Assembly (NCBI GenBank): GCA_024711025.1
Contig: JANJTP010000061.1
Coordinates: 1 to 57,958, forward strand
Source of the DNA: Solirubrobacteraceae bacterium
GTDB taxonomy: Bacteria; Actinomycetota; Thermoleophilia; Solirubrobacterales; Solirubrobacteraceae
Length of the DNA stretch: 57,958 nucleotides
Reading direction: 5' to 3'
The notes beneath the pieces were generated by a model, which had not been told where the DNA came from, did not search any database, and saw only the letters and a list, made by a program, of their open reading frames with translations. The position numbers and the translations under genes are program-made. How positions within the stretch are numbered: the first letter of the stretch is position 1; each line of letters begins with the position of its first letter. Positions 1-10,520 of the stretch are shown in pieces.

Positions 1-20
1 CCGGGCAGACCACCCGGACG

Positions 21-386
21 ATGGGCAACGACGGCTTGTCGCTCGACGTCAGCGAGCTCGGCGAGGCCGGAGCGCTCGTCCGACCTCGCGGCGACCTGTC
101 GATCGTGACGGCGCCGAAGCTCGCCGCTCGGGTCGGTCAGCTCGTCGGACGTGGGCGCACGCGGATCGCGATCGACCTGCGAGAGGTCGTCTTCCTCGAC
201 TCGAGCGGACTGGGCTTCCTGCTCAACAGCCGGCGCCGCGCGACGCAGGCCGGCGGGACGATGGTGCTCGTCGTGCCGGTGGATGGACAGGTTCGGCGGG
301 TCTTCGAGCTGACCCGACTAGAGCGGGCGTTCGACCTGGCCCCCGACGTCGACGAGGCGCTGCGAGCGCTCGGTGTCGCCGACTAG
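21..386 (+). CDS. STAS-domain anti-anti-sigma factor
   Basis: A 121-residue single-domain protein. It has the anti-sigma-factor-antagonist (SpoIIAA/RsbV) layout: an N-terminal strand region, then IDLREVVFLDSSGLGFLL around residues 50-67, where the DSSGL serine is the usual phosphorylation site of the family. Members bind and titrate an anti-sigma kinase when unphosphorylated. No partner kinase or phosphatase is visible nearby, though upstream sequence is missing. The gene converges on serS and the two stop codons share one CTAG at 383-386. The ATG at 21 gives the normal family length. The exact partner and pathway cannot be told from this window. Confidence 0.85.
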   Translation: MGNDGLSLDVSELGEAGALVRPRGDLSIVTAPKLAARVGQLVGRGRTRIAIDLREVVFLDSSGLGFLLNSRRRATQAGGTMVLVVPVDGQVRRVFELTRLERAFDLAPDVDEALRALGVAD

Positions 387-1639
387 GAGCCGGCCGCTCG
401 AGGCAGCGTCGACGGGACGCCGTACGGCGCCAGCGTCTGCGGCAGCACGATCGAGCCGTCCTCGCGCTGGCCGTTCTCGAGCAGCGCGATGATCGTCCGG
501 CCGACCGCGACGGCCGTGCCGTTGAGCGTGTGGAGCACCTCGGGCCGCCCGCCCTCGGGGCGCATGCGCACCTCCAGACGGCGCGCCTGGTAGTCGGTCG
601 TGTTCGAGCAGGAGGTCAGCTCGCGGTAGCGCGCCTGGCTCGGCAGCCACGCCTCGCAGTCGAACTTGCGGGCCGCCGACGAGCCGAGATCGCCGACGGC
701 GATGTCGACGACGCGGTAGGGCAGCTCGAGCGCCTGGAGGATCTCCTCCTCGATCGCCAGCAGGCGCAGGTGCTCGTCGGCGGAGGCGCTCGGCTCGACG
801 AAGCAGAACATCTCGACCTTGTCGAACTGGTGCACGCGGAAGATCCCGCGCGTGTCCTTCCCCGCCGCACCGGCCTCGCGCCGGAAGCAGGGGGAGAAGC
901 CGGCGTAGCGGCGAGGCAGCTCGTCGGAGGCGAGGATCTCGTCCGCGTGCAGCGATGCGAGCGCGACCTCGCTCGTCCCGACGAGATACAGGTCGTCGTC
1001 CGGCAGGCGGTAGATCTGCTGCTCGGTGTCGGGCAGGAAGCCCGTGCCGAAGAGCGCCTTCTCGCGCACGAGCACGGGCGGCACGACCGGCTCGAAGCCG
1101 TGGCCGCGCAGCAGCTCCAGGACCCAGCGCACGAGCGCCAGCTCGAGCAGCACGAGGTCGCCGCGCAGGTAGGCGAAGCGCGCTCCGGAGAGCTGGGCGG
1201 CGTGCTCCATGTCGATCCGCGAACCGGCGAGCTCCAGGTGGTCCCGCGGCTCGGCGACCGGCAGGTGAGGCTCCCCGACCTCACGCACGGTCGTGTCCTG
1301 CTCGGGGGCCTGGGGGTCAGGCAGGTTGGGCAGCCGGGCGAGCCCCGTCCGGAGCTCCTCGTCGACCGCCTGCAGCTCGTCGGCGAGCGCCTTCGCACGC
1401 TCGGACACGGCGCGCATCCGGGCGATCTCGGCGCTCGCGTCGGCGCGCTCGCGCTTGGCGGCGGCGATCGCGTCGCCGGCCGCGTTCTGCTCGGCGCGCA
1501 GCCCCTCCAGCTCAGGCAGCAGCTCGCGTCGGCGGACGTCCAGCGCGAGCACCCGGTCGAGGCCGGCTTCGTCGCCGCGGCGGGCGAGGGCGGCGCGCGC
1601 CCCTTCCGGATCGCGCCGCAGCAGCCTCAGCTCGAGCAC
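383..1639 (-). CDS. serS: Seryl-tRNA synthetase
   Basis: Charges tRNA-Ser (and tRNA-Sec where present) with serine in the cytoplasm. The 418-residue length is typical. The first ~100 residues form the helical arm (MLELRLLRRDPEGARAAL onward, rich in E/R/A heptads). The class II catalytic core follows with VGTSEVAL, motif 2 (CFRREAGAAGKDTRGIFRVH) and the tRNA-Ser-specific ELTSCSNTTDYQARR stretch, and motif 3 near the C-terminus (LNGTAVAVGRTI). The start is a GTG at 1639. The gene lies just downstream of the cytochrome c gene on the same strand and converges with the STAS gene, sharing a CTAG at the stops. Confidence 0.97.
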   Translation of the reverse strand: MLELRLLRRDPEGARAALARRGDEAGLDRVLALDVRRRELLPELEGLRAEQNAAGDAIAAAKRERADASAEIARMRAVSERAKALADELQAVDEELRTGLARLPNLPDPQAPEQDTTVREVGEPHLPVAEPRDHLELAGSRIDMEHAAQLSGARFAYLRGDLVLLELALVRWVLELLRGHGFEPVVPPVLVREKALFGTGFLPDTEQQIYRLPDDDLYLVGTSEVALASLHADEILASDELPRRYAGFSPCFRREAGAAGKDTRGIFRVHQFDKVEMFCFVEPSASADEHLRLLAIEEEILQALELPYRVVDIAVGDLGSSAARKFDCEAWLPSQARYRELTSCSNTTDYQARRLEVRMRPEGGRPEVLHTLNGTAVAVGRTIIALLENGQREDGSIVLPQTLAPYGVPSTLPRAAGS

Positions 1640-1652
1640 GGCGCCGGCGCCG

Positions 1653-2090
1653 CTAGCCGGCGGGCGGCGGCTGGCACTTCACCGTCGGCCCGCTCGGCGA
1701 CTTCGGCTCCTCGGCCTTGCGACCCGAGTACTCGGCGACGAACCGCGCCACGTCCTCGGCCTCCTTGCCGACGACGATGTTCGCCGGCATGATCGCCCCC
1801 GAGTAGCCGCCGTTTCGCAGCGCGTAGATCGCGCTGTCGTAGCAGACCCTGCGCACGTCGAAGTTCGGGCCGTCGGTGCGCTCGCGGTCGGAGACCATCG
1901 TCGCCGAGCCCTGCGTGCCGGCGGCCTTCAGGGTGTGGCAGCCGGCGCAGCGCTCGGCGAAGAGCTGTGCGCCCTGGGCGACCGACGCCGACGCGCCCGG
2001 CACGTTGACGGTCTCGCTGCCGCAGGCGGACAGAAGTACGGACGCGGCGACGGCCACGAGCGCTGGCGGGAGCAGGCGGCGAAGCTTCAT
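1653..2090 (-). CDS. Lipoprotein cytochrome c
   Basis: A 145-residue class I c-type cytochrome. The N-terminus MKLRRLLPP plus a hydrophobic stretch ends in a lipobox (LLSAC, Cys23), so it should be a membrane-anchored lipoprotein. The haem motif CAGCH lies at residues 48-52, and the Met of GAIMPANIV is the likely sixth iron ligand. Two further cysteines (in VRRVCYDS and near the C-terminus) may form a disulfide. An in-frame start five codons upstream exists (2105), but a TATGAT hexamer at 2106-2101 sits 10 bases before the ATG at 2090, and the shorter form gives a cleaner signal peptide. It may carry electrons in the respiratory chain; its partner is unknown. Confidence 0.85.
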   Translation of the reverse strand: MKLRRLLPPALVAVAASVLLSACGSETVNVPGASASVAQGAQLFAERCAGCHTLKAAGTQGSATMVSDRERTDGPNFDVRRVCYDSAIYALRNGGYSGAIMPANIVVGKEAEDVARFVAEYSGRKAEEPKSPSGPTVKCQPPPAG

Positions 2091-2100
2091 GTCGGCGCGG

Positions 2101-2106
2101 ATCATA
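2101..2106 (-). promoter_or_regulatory. Putative -10 box of the cytochrome c gene
   Basis: On the minus strand TATGAT matches the -10 consensus in 5 of 6 bases and lies 10 bases before the ATG at 2090, which predicts a leaderless or near-leaderless mRNA. No convincing -35 is seen 17 bases upstream. Confidence 0.45.
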
Positions 2107-2184
2107 CGAGAAGCCCTGGCCGGTGGCGGCTCAGCCCCGGTCGCGGGTCGTCGCGACCGGGGCCGAGGGGTGCGCCGCAGGCGC

Positions 2185-2190
2185 TAGCGT
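2185..2190 (+). promoter_or_regulatory. Putative -10 box of the flavin reductase gene
   Basis: TAGCGT lies 8 bases before the ATG at 2199 and there is no Shine-Dalgarno sequence. The spacing fits a leaderless transcript, a pattern repeated at many genes of this window. Confidence 0.4.
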
Positions 2191-2198
2191 GGCGGCCG

Positions 2199-2681
2199 AT
2201 GCCCGCCGAGCCGCATCGCTTCCGCGAGGTCATGGGGCACTTCGCCACCGGCGTCGCGGTCGTCACGTGCGACGGCAGCGACGGGCCCTCCGGCCTCACG
2301 ACGAGCGCCGTCTGCTCGCTGTCCCTCGATCCGGTGCTGCTGCTCGTGTGCCTCGACGAGACCTCGCGGACGCTCCCCGCGCTCGCCGCCGCCGGGCGCT
2401 TTGCCGTCAACCTGCTGCGCGAGGGCCAGGAGCCGCTTGCCGCGACGTTCGCATCGAAGGTCCTGATGCGCGAGAAGTTCGAGGCGGTGACCCACACCGT
2501 CGCCGACGGCGTTCCGGTGCTGGACGACGCGCTGGCCTGGCTCGCCTGCGAGCTGCGCGAGCTGCTTCCCCGCGGCGACCACACGATCGCGATCGGCGAG
2601 GTCACCGCGCTCGACGCCGACCCCGGTGGGCGGCCTCTGCTCTACCACCGCGGCTCGTTTACGGGCCTCCACTACGGCTAG
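2199..2681 (+). CDS. Flavin reductase-like FMN-binding split-barrel protein
   Basis: A 160-residue protein of the flavin reductase (DIM6/NTAB, HpaC-like) family, which reduces or binds FMN and usually supplies reduced flavin to a monooxygenase. Visible hallmarks are FREVMGHFATGVAVVT at the N-terminus, GLTTSAVCSLSLDPVLLLVC around residues 32-51, and the C-terminal PLLYHRGSFTGL. The ATG at 2199 was chosen from much longer in-frame readings because it gives the family length and follows a TAGCGT hexamer. No partner oxygenase is adjacent, so the substrate cannot be assigned. A structured repeat begins directly after the stop. Confidence 0.85.
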   Translation: MPAEPHRFREVMGHFATGVAVVTCDGSDGPSGLTTSAVCSLSLDPVLLLVCLDETSRTLPALAAAGRFAVNLLREGQEPLAATFASKVLMREKFEAVTHTVADGVPVLDDALAWLACELRELLPRGDHTIAIGEVTALDADPGGRPLLYHRGSFTGLHYG

Positions 2682-2689
2682 CTCCCGTC

Positions 2690-2845
2690 GGCTGCTGCGG
2701 ACGCCTCGCGCCACCCGTGGCCGGGCCACCGTGCTAGCGCACTATCGGCCGGCCACGGTCGTCGCGATTCCATCCCGCAGCCGCTCGCCAGGTCGTTCGC
2801 GGCTGCTGCGGGCGCCTCGCGCCACCCGTGGCCGGGCCACCGTGC
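2690..2845. repeat. Structured ~111-bp repeat, about 1.4 copies (family also at 31981-32392)
   Basis: A 111-bp unit starts at 2690 and again at 2801. Each start has a near-identical ~45-bp stretch (GGCTGCTGCGG, then GCCACCCGTGGCCGGGCCACC). The full unit holds two hairpins. Hairpin A pairs CGTGGCCGG (2716-2724) with CCGGCCACG (2749-2757) and has an inner GTGC/GCAC pair (2731-2734, 2739-2742). Hairpin B pairs CCCGCAGCCGC (2774-2784) with GCGGCTG plus CGGG (2799-2812). The core bases ACCGTGC, GCACTATC and ATCCCGCAGCCGCTCG are shared with the array near 32 kb. The repeat sits between two convergent genes. Confidence 0.8.
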
Positions 2846-2849
2846 CGCT

Positions 2850-3293
2850 CTACGTCGTCCCGAGAATCCGCAGCGCGAGGAACGCGATCACGAGCGCCGC
2901 GATCGCGGCGACGGCCGTCTCGCGCCGCATGATCGCGGCGACGACCCAGCGCTGCTCGGCCTCGGGCAGCCGGCCGACCGCCTGGGCGTCCTCGAGGCCG
3001 TGCTGGTCGAGCACGAGCTGCGCGGAGGCGAGCCGCAGCTGCTCGGCGATGATCGAGATCGCGATCGGCAGCAGCAGGTAGAGCCAGAACAGCCCTTCGG
3101 CCGGATCGAATCCGCTCACGAACGCGGCGATCGCGACGGCCGCAAGCGCCGTGGCGCCGAGCTGCACGGCTCGCCAGGCCAGCCAGAAGGCCCGCGCCGC
3201 GCCGTCGCGCCGCCACGCCCACACGCCGGCCAGGGCGCAGCCGACGCCGAGCACAACCTCGAGAATCGCAGTGATATCGGCGAATTGCGCCAT
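2850..3293 (-). CDS. Small integral membrane protein, function unknown
   Basis: A 147-residue protein with about four hydrophobic segments: near residues 8-25, 37-60, 66-85, and the C-terminal VAAIAALVIAFLALRIL. A soluble helical stretch (LRLASAQLVLDQHGLEDAQAVGRLPEAEQRW) precedes the last segment. I do not recognise the family. It is divergent from nuoA with 46 bases between the start codons, so it may share control with complex I, but nothing in the sequence shows it is a subunit. Its 3' end faces the structured repeat at 2690-2845. Confidence 0.65.
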   Translation of the reverse strand: MAQFADITAILEVVLGVGCALAGVWAWRRDGAARAFWLAWRAVQLGATALAAVAIAAFVSGFDPAEGLFWLYLLLPIAISIIAEQLRLASAQLVLDQHGLEDAQAVGRLPEAEQRWVVAAIMRRETAVAAIAALVIAFLALRILGTT

Positions 3294-3304
3294 CTGACAC
3301 TAAG

Positions 3305-3332
3305 TCGACAGACGATTCGTAGGTGATACAAC
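3305..3332 (+). promoter_or_regulatory. Putative nuo operon promoter
   Basis: A -35-like TCGACA (3305-3310) and a -10-like TACAAC (3327-3332) are 16 bases apart. The predicted transcription start would fall at about 3339-3340, on the GTG start of nuoA, which would make the operon mRNA leaderless. No ribosome binding site precedes nuoA. Confidence 0.45.
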
Positions 3333-3339
3333 CCGGTCC

Positions 3340-3696
3340 GTGCTCAGCACCTACGCACCCGCGATCGTCTTCGTCGTCCTTGGCACCGGCATCGGTCTCC
3401 TCTTCGGTTGGCTCAACTTCGCGCTCGGGCCCAAGCGGGCCATCGCGCACAAGTTCGACCCCTACGAGTCGGGCATGCCCTCCGAGATCAAGCAGGGCTT
3501 CCGCTTCGGGATCAGCTTCTACCTGATCGCGATCCTCTTCCTCCTGTTCGACATCGAGGTGCTGTTCCTCTACCCGATCGCCGTCGAGCTGCGCGCCTTC
3601 GGCACGTTCGCGCTGATCGAGACGACGGTCTTCATCGGTCTGCTGCTGGTGGCGTTCGGCTACGTCTGGCGCCGGGGAGCGTTGACATGGAAGTGA
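3340..3696 (+). CDS. nuoA: NADH-quinone oxidoreductase subunit A
   Basis: A membrane subunit of respiratory complex I at the junction with the peripheral arm. It has 118 residues and three transmembrane helices (about 5-25, 58-80 and 88-110). The family signature is present: [42 protein letters not shown], including the conserved FD.E acidic residues. The start is a GTG at 3340 without a Shine-Dalgarno. It is the first of 14 genes in nuoA-N order, and its 3' end overlaps nuoB by 10 bases. Confidence 0.96.
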   Translation: MLSTYAPAIVFVVLGTGIGLLFGWLNFALGPKRAIAHKFDPYESGMPSEIKQGFRFGISFYLIAILFLLFDIEVLFLYPIAVELRAFGTFALIETTVFIGLLLVAFGYVWRRGALTWK

Positions 3697-4361
3697 TCCG
3701 CGAGAGCGTCGGCGGGCCGGAGAGCCTGCGCGCACGCCAGCTGAAGGCCCGCGACATGCTGCGCGGCGACCTCGACGGCCAGGAGCTCGAGCGCTACGTC
3801 GAGGAGCGCGTCATGACGACGACGCTCGAGCGCGCTTTCGACTGGGCGCGCGGCAACTCGATGTTCCCGATGACCTTCGGACTGGCCTGCTGCGCGATCG
3901 AGATGATGTCGGTCGTCGGCGCGCGGCTCGACATCGCGCGCTTCGGCTTCGAGGCGTTCCGCGCCTCTCCGCGCCAGGCCGACCTGCTGATCCTCTCGGG
4001 CCGGGTGTCGATCAAGATGGCGCCGGTCGTGCGGCGCATCTACGACCAGATGCTCGAGCCGAAGTACACGATCGCGATGGGCGCCTGCTGCTCCTCGATG
4101 GGCGTCTTCAACAACTACGCGATCGTCCCGGCGGACAAGTTCATGCCGGTCGACATCCACGTCCCGGGCTGTCCGCCGCGGCCGGAGGCGCTGATGCACG
4201 GGATCATCAAGCTGCGCTCGATGGTCCACGACGATCCGTCGCTCGGCTGGCGCAGTCGCTACGGCGCGCACGGCACCGAGGAGGTCGTCCCGCCCGCGGA
4301 GCCCGACGCGACCGGCGAGAACGTCTTCGGGTCCGGCGGCACGGAGAGCAGCGGTGCCTGA
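3687..4361 (+). CDS. nuoB: NADH-quinone oxidoreductase subunit B
   Basis: The peripheral-arm subunit that carries Fe-S cluster N2, the last electron donor to quinone. Cluster ligands are seen in [10 protein letters not shown] (tandem Cys), [10 protein letters not shown] and [11 protein letters not shown]. At 224 residues it is longer than the minimal family at both ends: an N-terminal [12 protein letters not shown] region and an acidic, probably disordered C-terminus ending in GTESSGA. The ATG at 3687 lies inside the nuoA end and the 3' end overlaps nuoC by 8 bases, indicating translational coupling. Confidence 0.97.
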   Translation: MEVIRESVGGPESLRARQLKARDMLRGDLDGQELERYVEERVMTTTLERAFDWARGNSMFPMTFGLACCAIEMMSVVGARLDIARFGFEAFRASPRQADLLILSGRVSIKMAPVVRRIYDQMLEPKYTIAMGACCSSMGVFNNYAIVPADKFMPVDIHVPGCPPRPEALMHGIIKLRSMVHDDPSLGWRSRYGAHGTEEVVPPAEPDATGENVFGSGGTESSGA

Positions 4362-4863
4362 CGCGACCGGGATGGAGCTGCTCGCCCGGGAACTGGGCGA
4401 GCGTGTCGAGGGCTGCGTGCTCGCGACCCGCCACTTTCGCGGGAAGGGCGCCATCGACGTGCGGCCGTCGAGCGTCGTCGAGGTACTGCGCGCGCTGCGC
4501 GAGCGTGGCTTCGACTTCCTGACGAGCGTCCACGGGCTCGACTACTTCCCCGAGGAGCCGAGGCTGGGCGTGCAGTACGAGCTGCTCGACATGAGCGCGC
4601 TGGACCGGCTGACCGTCGCGCTGCGCGTTCCGCTCGAGGACCCACGCGTGCCGTCGGTGACGCCCGACTGGCCGACCGCGAACCACCAGGAGCGCGAGGT
4701 CTTCGACATGTTCGGCGTCATCTTCGACGGCCACCCCGACCTGCGCCGCATCCTGATGCCCGAGGACTACGAGGGCCATCCGCAGCGCCGTGACTTCCCC
4801 GTCGGCGGCGAACCGATCCTCTTCACCCACAACGAGACCAGCAGCCCCCGGTGGTTCGCGTGA
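4354..4863 (+). CDS. nuoC: NADH-quinone oxidoreductase subunit C
   Basis: The 30-kDa-type peripheral-arm subunit of complex I (169 residues), separate from NuoD rather than fused as in enterobacteria. The family signature is clear near the C-terminus: [48 protein letters not shown]. The start is a GTG at 4354 that overlaps the end of nuoB. The stop overlaps the nuoD start in a GTGA. Confidence 0.96.
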   Translation: MPDATGMELLARELGERVEGCVLATRHFRGKGAIDVRPSSVVEVLRALRERGFDFLTSVHGLDYFPEEPRLGVQYELLDMSALDRLTVALRVPLEDPRVPSVTPDWPTANHQEREVFDMFGVIFDGHPDLRRILMPEDYEGHPQRRDFPVGGEPILFTHNETSSPRWFA

Positions 4864-6119
4864 GCACCGCCCAGCCGCAGGCCGCGAGCACCTCCGCCTA
4901 CCGGCGGATGGAGGAGAGCATCACGCTCTCCGAGGAGAAGGTCGTCGAGGGCAGCCGCGAGCTGCTGACGCTGAACATCGGGCCGCACCACCCCGCCACG
5001 CACGGCGTGCTGCGCCTGCTGGTCACGCTCGACGGCGAGGTCGTGCGCGACGTCAAGCCGATCATCGGCTACGTCCACACCGGCATCGAGAAGACCGCCG
5101 AGCAGAAGAGCTACTGGAAGGTCATCCCCGTCGTCGAGCGGATGGACTACCTCTCCTACTTCTTCAACGCGATGGCCTACTGCGGCGCGGTCGAGACGCT
5201 GCTGGAGGTCGAGGTGCCGCGCCGCGCGCAGTATCTGCGGGTGATCCACCTCGAGCTGAACCGGATCATGAGCCACCTCGTCTGGCTCGGCACGAGCGCC
5301 CTGGACCTCGGTGCGATCTCGGTCTGGTGGTACTGCTTCCGCGAGCGCGAGATGCTGCTCGACCTCTTCGAGATGTCGACCGGCCAGCGCATGCACACGC
5401 GCTACATCCAGGTCGGCGGCGTCGCCGAGGACGTGCCGTCCGGCTGGATCGAGCGGGTCCGCGCCTTCACGAAGGTCATGCCCGAGCGCGCCGAGGTCTA
5501 CGGCGACCTGCTCAACAAGAACGAGATCCTGCTCCAGCGCCTGCGCGGCGTCTGCGCGGTCTCGCAGGAGGAGCTGCTCGCGCTCGGCGTGACCGGGCCG
5601 CTGCTGCGCGCCACCGGCAACCCGTGGGACCTGCGCAAGGCGATGCCGTACAGCTCCTACGACGACTTCGACTTCAAGATCCCGGTCGGCACCCAGGGCG
5701 ACAACTACGACCGCTACGCAGTCCGCCTGGCGGAGATCCACGAGTCCTGCAAGATCATCGACCAGGCGCTCGACGGCCTTCCCGAGGGTCCCTGGATCAC
5801 CGAGGATCGCAAGGTCGCGCTTCCCCCGCGCCACGAGCTGGCGACCTCGATGGAGGCGCTGATCCATCACTTCAAGCTCGTCACGGAGGGCTTCCGCGTA
5901 CCCCCGGGCGAGGTCTACTACCCGATCGAGTCGCCGCGCGGCGAGCTCGCCTGCTTCGTGCGCTCCGACGGCTCGAGCAAGCCGGCCCGGGTGCACATGC
6001 GCGATCCCAGCTTCGTGAACCTCCAGGCGACGATGCCGATGGTCGAGGGCTCCCTGCTCGCAGACATGGTCGCGGCGCTGGCGATGCTCGATCCCGTCCT
6101 CGGAGGGGTGGACCGCTGA
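4860..6119 (+). CDS. nuoD: NADH-quinone oxidoreductase subunit D
   Basis: The 49-kDa-type subunit, which together with NuoB forms the quinone-binding pocket. It has 419 residues, with the family blocks NIGPHHPATHGVLRL near residue 40, GYVHTGIEK, the ...LELNRIMSHLVWLG stretch and a C-terminal RDPSFVNLQ. I chose the GTG at 4860, which overlaps the nuoC stop as GTGA. A GTG three codons upstream (4851) is also open. The first ~35 residues are a poorly conserved extension. The stop overlaps nuoE as TGATG. Confidence 0.97.
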   Translation: MSTAQPQAASTSAYRRMEESITLSEEKVVEGSRELLTLNIGPHHPATHGVLRLLVTLDGEVVRDVKPIIGYVHTGIEKTAEQKSYWKVIPVVERMDYLSYFFNAMAYCGAVETLLEVEVPRRAQYLRVIHLELNRIMSHLVWLGTSALDLGAISVWWYCFREREMLLDLFEMSTGQRMHTRYIQVGGVAEDVPSGWIERVRAFTKVMPERAEVYGDLLNKNEILLQRLRGVCAVSQEELLALGVTGPLLRATGNPWDLRKAMPYSSYDDFDFKIPVGTQGDNYDRYAVRLAEIHESCKIIDQALDGLPEGPWITEDRKVALPPRHELATSMEALIHHFKLVTEGFRVPPGEVYYPIESPRGELACFVRSDGSSKPARVHMRDPSFVNLQATMPMVEGSLLADMVAALAMLDPVLGGVDR

Positions 6120-6759
6120 TGGCGATCGATCCGACAGACGTACCGCGCTTCGCCCACGGCTCGCGGATCCCCGGCTGGGACGAGTCCGCGGACCTCGAGA
6201 AGAGCCCGCTGGAGGTCCCCGACCCCGCGACGACCCACGTGCCCGACGACCTGCGCGCGGAGATCGAGGCGCACGTCGCCAAGTACCCGCCGGACCACTC
6301 GCGCTCGGCGACGATCCCGGCGCTGTGGGCGATCCAGCGCCGCTACGGCTGGTGCACGCCGGAGGGGATCGAGCAGGCGGCCTGCGTGCTGCGCCTGACG
6401 CCCGCCGAGCTGAGCGCCGTCGCGACCTTCTACGACATGCTCGACACGAGCCCGACCGAGCGCAACCGGGTCTACGTCTGCACGAACATCTCGTGCTCGC
6501 TGCGCGGCGCCGACGAGCTGCTCGAGACCTTCCGCGAGCACGCCGAGGGCGAGCCGGACGTCCATGTGCGGGGCTTCGAGTGCCTCGGCGCGTGCGACAT
6601 CGCGCCGATGGCCTCGGTGAACGGCACGTACGTCGGCCCGCTCGACGCCGATGACGTTCCGACGCTGCTGCGCCAGCTCCGCGACGGCGAGGAGCCGCTG
6701 CCGGAGAAGCAGCTCGCGAGGCGTCCGAGCGCCGATCCCAAGGCACGGGAGCCCCAGTC

Positions 6760-6763
<4 letters not shown>
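6119..6763 (+). CDS. nuoE: NADH-quinone oxidoreductase subunit E
   Basis: The 24-kDa-type subunit of the NADH dehydrogenase module, binding 2Fe-2S cluster N1a in a thioredoxin-like fold. The four ligands are Cys121, Cys126 (CTNISC), Cys155 and Cys159 (CLGAC). At 214 residues it is longer than many homologues because of an N-terminal extension of ~45 residues and a ~30-residue tail. The helical region with ALWAIQRRYGWCTPEGI is typical. The start overlaps the nuoD stop as TGATG and the stop overlaps nuoF as ATGA. Confidence 0.97.
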
Positions 6764-8045
<1,282 letters not shown>

Positions 8046-8046
<1 letters not shown>

Positions 8047-10520
8047 TGCCCCGCCCGATCCGTGAGATGGTGACGTTCACGCTCGACGGGCGCGAGGTCA
8101 CGGCCCCCGAGAGCACGATGCTCGTCGACGCCGCGCTGGAGTACGGCGACGTCGAGATCCCGGTCTTCTGCTACGAGCCGAAGATCGGCCCGCCGGTCGG
8201 CGCCTGCCGCATGTGCCTCGTCGAGATCGAGGGCGTGCCGAAGCTGCAGGCCGGCTGCTCGGTGCCGGTCAAGGACGGGATGATCGTCCACACGAACACC
8301 CCCCGGGTCAAGGAGGCCCAGGAGGGCGTCGTCGAGTTCCTGCTGATCAACCACCCGCTCGACTGCCCGGTCTGCGACAAGGGCGGGGAGTGCCCGCTGC
8401 AGGACAAGTCGTTCGGCTGGGGCTCGGGCATCTCGCGCACCGTCGAGCCCAAGCGCCACTTCGAGAAGCCGCTGGCCCTGAGCCCGCTGATCGCGATCGA
8501 TCGCGAGCGCTGCATCATGTGCTACCGCTGCGTGCGCTTCAGCCAGGAGGTCTCCGAGGACCACCAGCTCGTCCTGCAGGAGCGCGGCGCGGACACGTTC
8601 GTCACGACGTTCGACGGGCACCCGTACGTCGCGCCGTTCAGCGGCAACATCATCGAGCTCTGCCCGGTCGGCGCGCTGACCTCGCGCCCCTATCGCTTCC
8701 GGGCGCGCCCGTGGGACATCGAGCAGGCCGGCTCGATCTGCATGCTCTGCCCGGCGCAGTGCAACGTCAGCTTCACCGTCCGCGACGAGCGCGTCCTGCG
8801 GGTCCTGCAGCGCGACCACGAGGGCGTCGACAACGGCTGGCTCTGCGACAAGGGCCGCTTCGCCTACCAGGCGATCCACGTCGACGAGCGCGTGACCGAG
8901 CCGCTGATCCGCGACGGCGGCACGTTGCGCGCCGTCCCCTGGGAGCTCGCGCTCGAGACCGCCGCCGCCGCGCTGCGCCGCGCGGGCGGTCGTGTCGCGG
9001 CGCTCGCCGGGGGCGAGACGACCAACGAGGAAGGCTTCCTGCTGCAGTCGCTCGTGCGCGACGCGCTCGGCTCGCCCGACGTCGACTCGCGCCGCGGCGG
9101 GACGCTGCCGCTGGAGCTTCACCGCGCCCTCGTCGCGCCGGCGCTGCAGGCATCGGTGCCCGATCTGCAGTACGCGCACGCGGTGCTGGTGCTCGACACC
9201 GAGCCGGTCGACGACATCCCGATCCTCGACCTGCGGATCCGCCGCGGCGTGCGCCACCAAGGCGTACGGCTGTTCGTCGCCACGAGCCGGCCGTCGTCGC
9301 TCGACGACCGCGCCCGCGGCATCGTCCGCTACGCGCCCGGCGCCGGCGAGGCGTTCCTCGCCGCGCTCGACGCCGCGCTCACGGGCGAGGGCGACGTCGA
9401 CGCGCTGGCCGGCGCCGCCGGCGCCGACGCGGACGCCGTCCGCCGACTGGCCGACGGCCTGAGGGACGCCGGCGAGGAGGTCGTCGTCCTCTGGGGCGAG
9501 CGCCTGACCGCCGGCCCGCGCGGCGCCGACGCCGCTCGCGCGCTGCTCAACGTCGCCGCGCGTCTCGGCCTTGCCGGCCGCGACGGCGCGGGCCTGCTCG
9601 AGGTGCCCTCCGCCGCGAACGGCCGCGGCCTGCGCGAGGTCGGCGTGCTGCCGAACGCGGGACCGGGTCTCTGCGAGCCCTCCGCCGAGGGTCGCGACGC
9701 GGACGGCATCGCCGCTGCTGCCGCGGCGGGGGAGATCGCCGCGCTCTACCTACTGCACACCGATCCGCTGCTCGACCAGCCGAGCCGCCGGGCCTGGGGC
9801 GCGGCGCTCGAGAAGGCCTCGACGGTCATCGCCCACGCGGCGTTCCTCACCGAGGGGATCGCCGAGCACGCGACCGTCGTCTTCCCGGCCGAGTCGCATG
9901 CCGAGAAGGAGGGCACCGTCGTCCATCCCGACGGGCGCGTCCAGCGCCTGCGCCGGGCGATCGGCCGCCAGGGCGACGTGCGCGGCGAGTGGCAGGTGCT
10001 GGCCGAGCTCGCCGCGCGGCTCGGCGCGGACCCGCGCGTCCTCACCGCCTCGATGGTCTCCCAGCGCCTGTTCGACGCGGTCCCGTTCTACGCCGGCCTG
10101 ACGCTCGACGAGATCGGCGGGCGCGGCGTGCGCTGGCCGGAGCGCGAGCAGGCGGGCGCGCTGCCCACCGCCGCGCTGGGGCCGTTCGCCCTGGAGGCGC
10201 CGCCTGCCGCCGCGACCGCCAACGGGCGCCTGCGGCTCGGCGCGTTCCGCTCGATCTGGGCCGCGCCCGAGGTCGCCGCCTCGCCGGCGCTGAGCTTCCT
10301 GCGGCCGCTCCAGCGTGCCGAGCTCTCGCCGGCCGACGCCGAGCGGCTCGGCCTGCGACACGGCGAGCGAGTCGTCGTCGCCTCGAACGGGCACAGCGTC
10401 AGCGCGCTCGTGCATCTGCGCCAGGCGGCCCCCGAGGGCAGCGTGTTCCTGGAGAGCGGCATCGCCGAGCACAGCGCGGCCAACCTCGACGGCCCGCTCG
10501 TGGAGGTGCGCCGGGCGTGA
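8046..10520 (+). CDS. nuoG: NADH-quinone oxidoreductase subunit G
   Basis: The 75-kDa-type subunit carrying the Fe-S chain of the peripheral arm (824 residues). The N-terminal 2Fe-2S ferredoxin domain has Cys42, 54, 57 and 71. Next come the His/Cys N5 motif ([18 protein letters not shown]), a 4Fe-4S set beginning CIMCYRC and ending in CPVGAL, and an extra cluster set CMLCPAQCN with a distal Cys in NGWLCDKG, equivalent to cluster N7. The remaining two thirds is a molybdopterin-oxidoreductase-like domain with degraded sequence, as usual for NuoG. The GTG at 8046 abuts nuoF; an ATG at 8067 is the alternative start. Confidence 0.96.
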
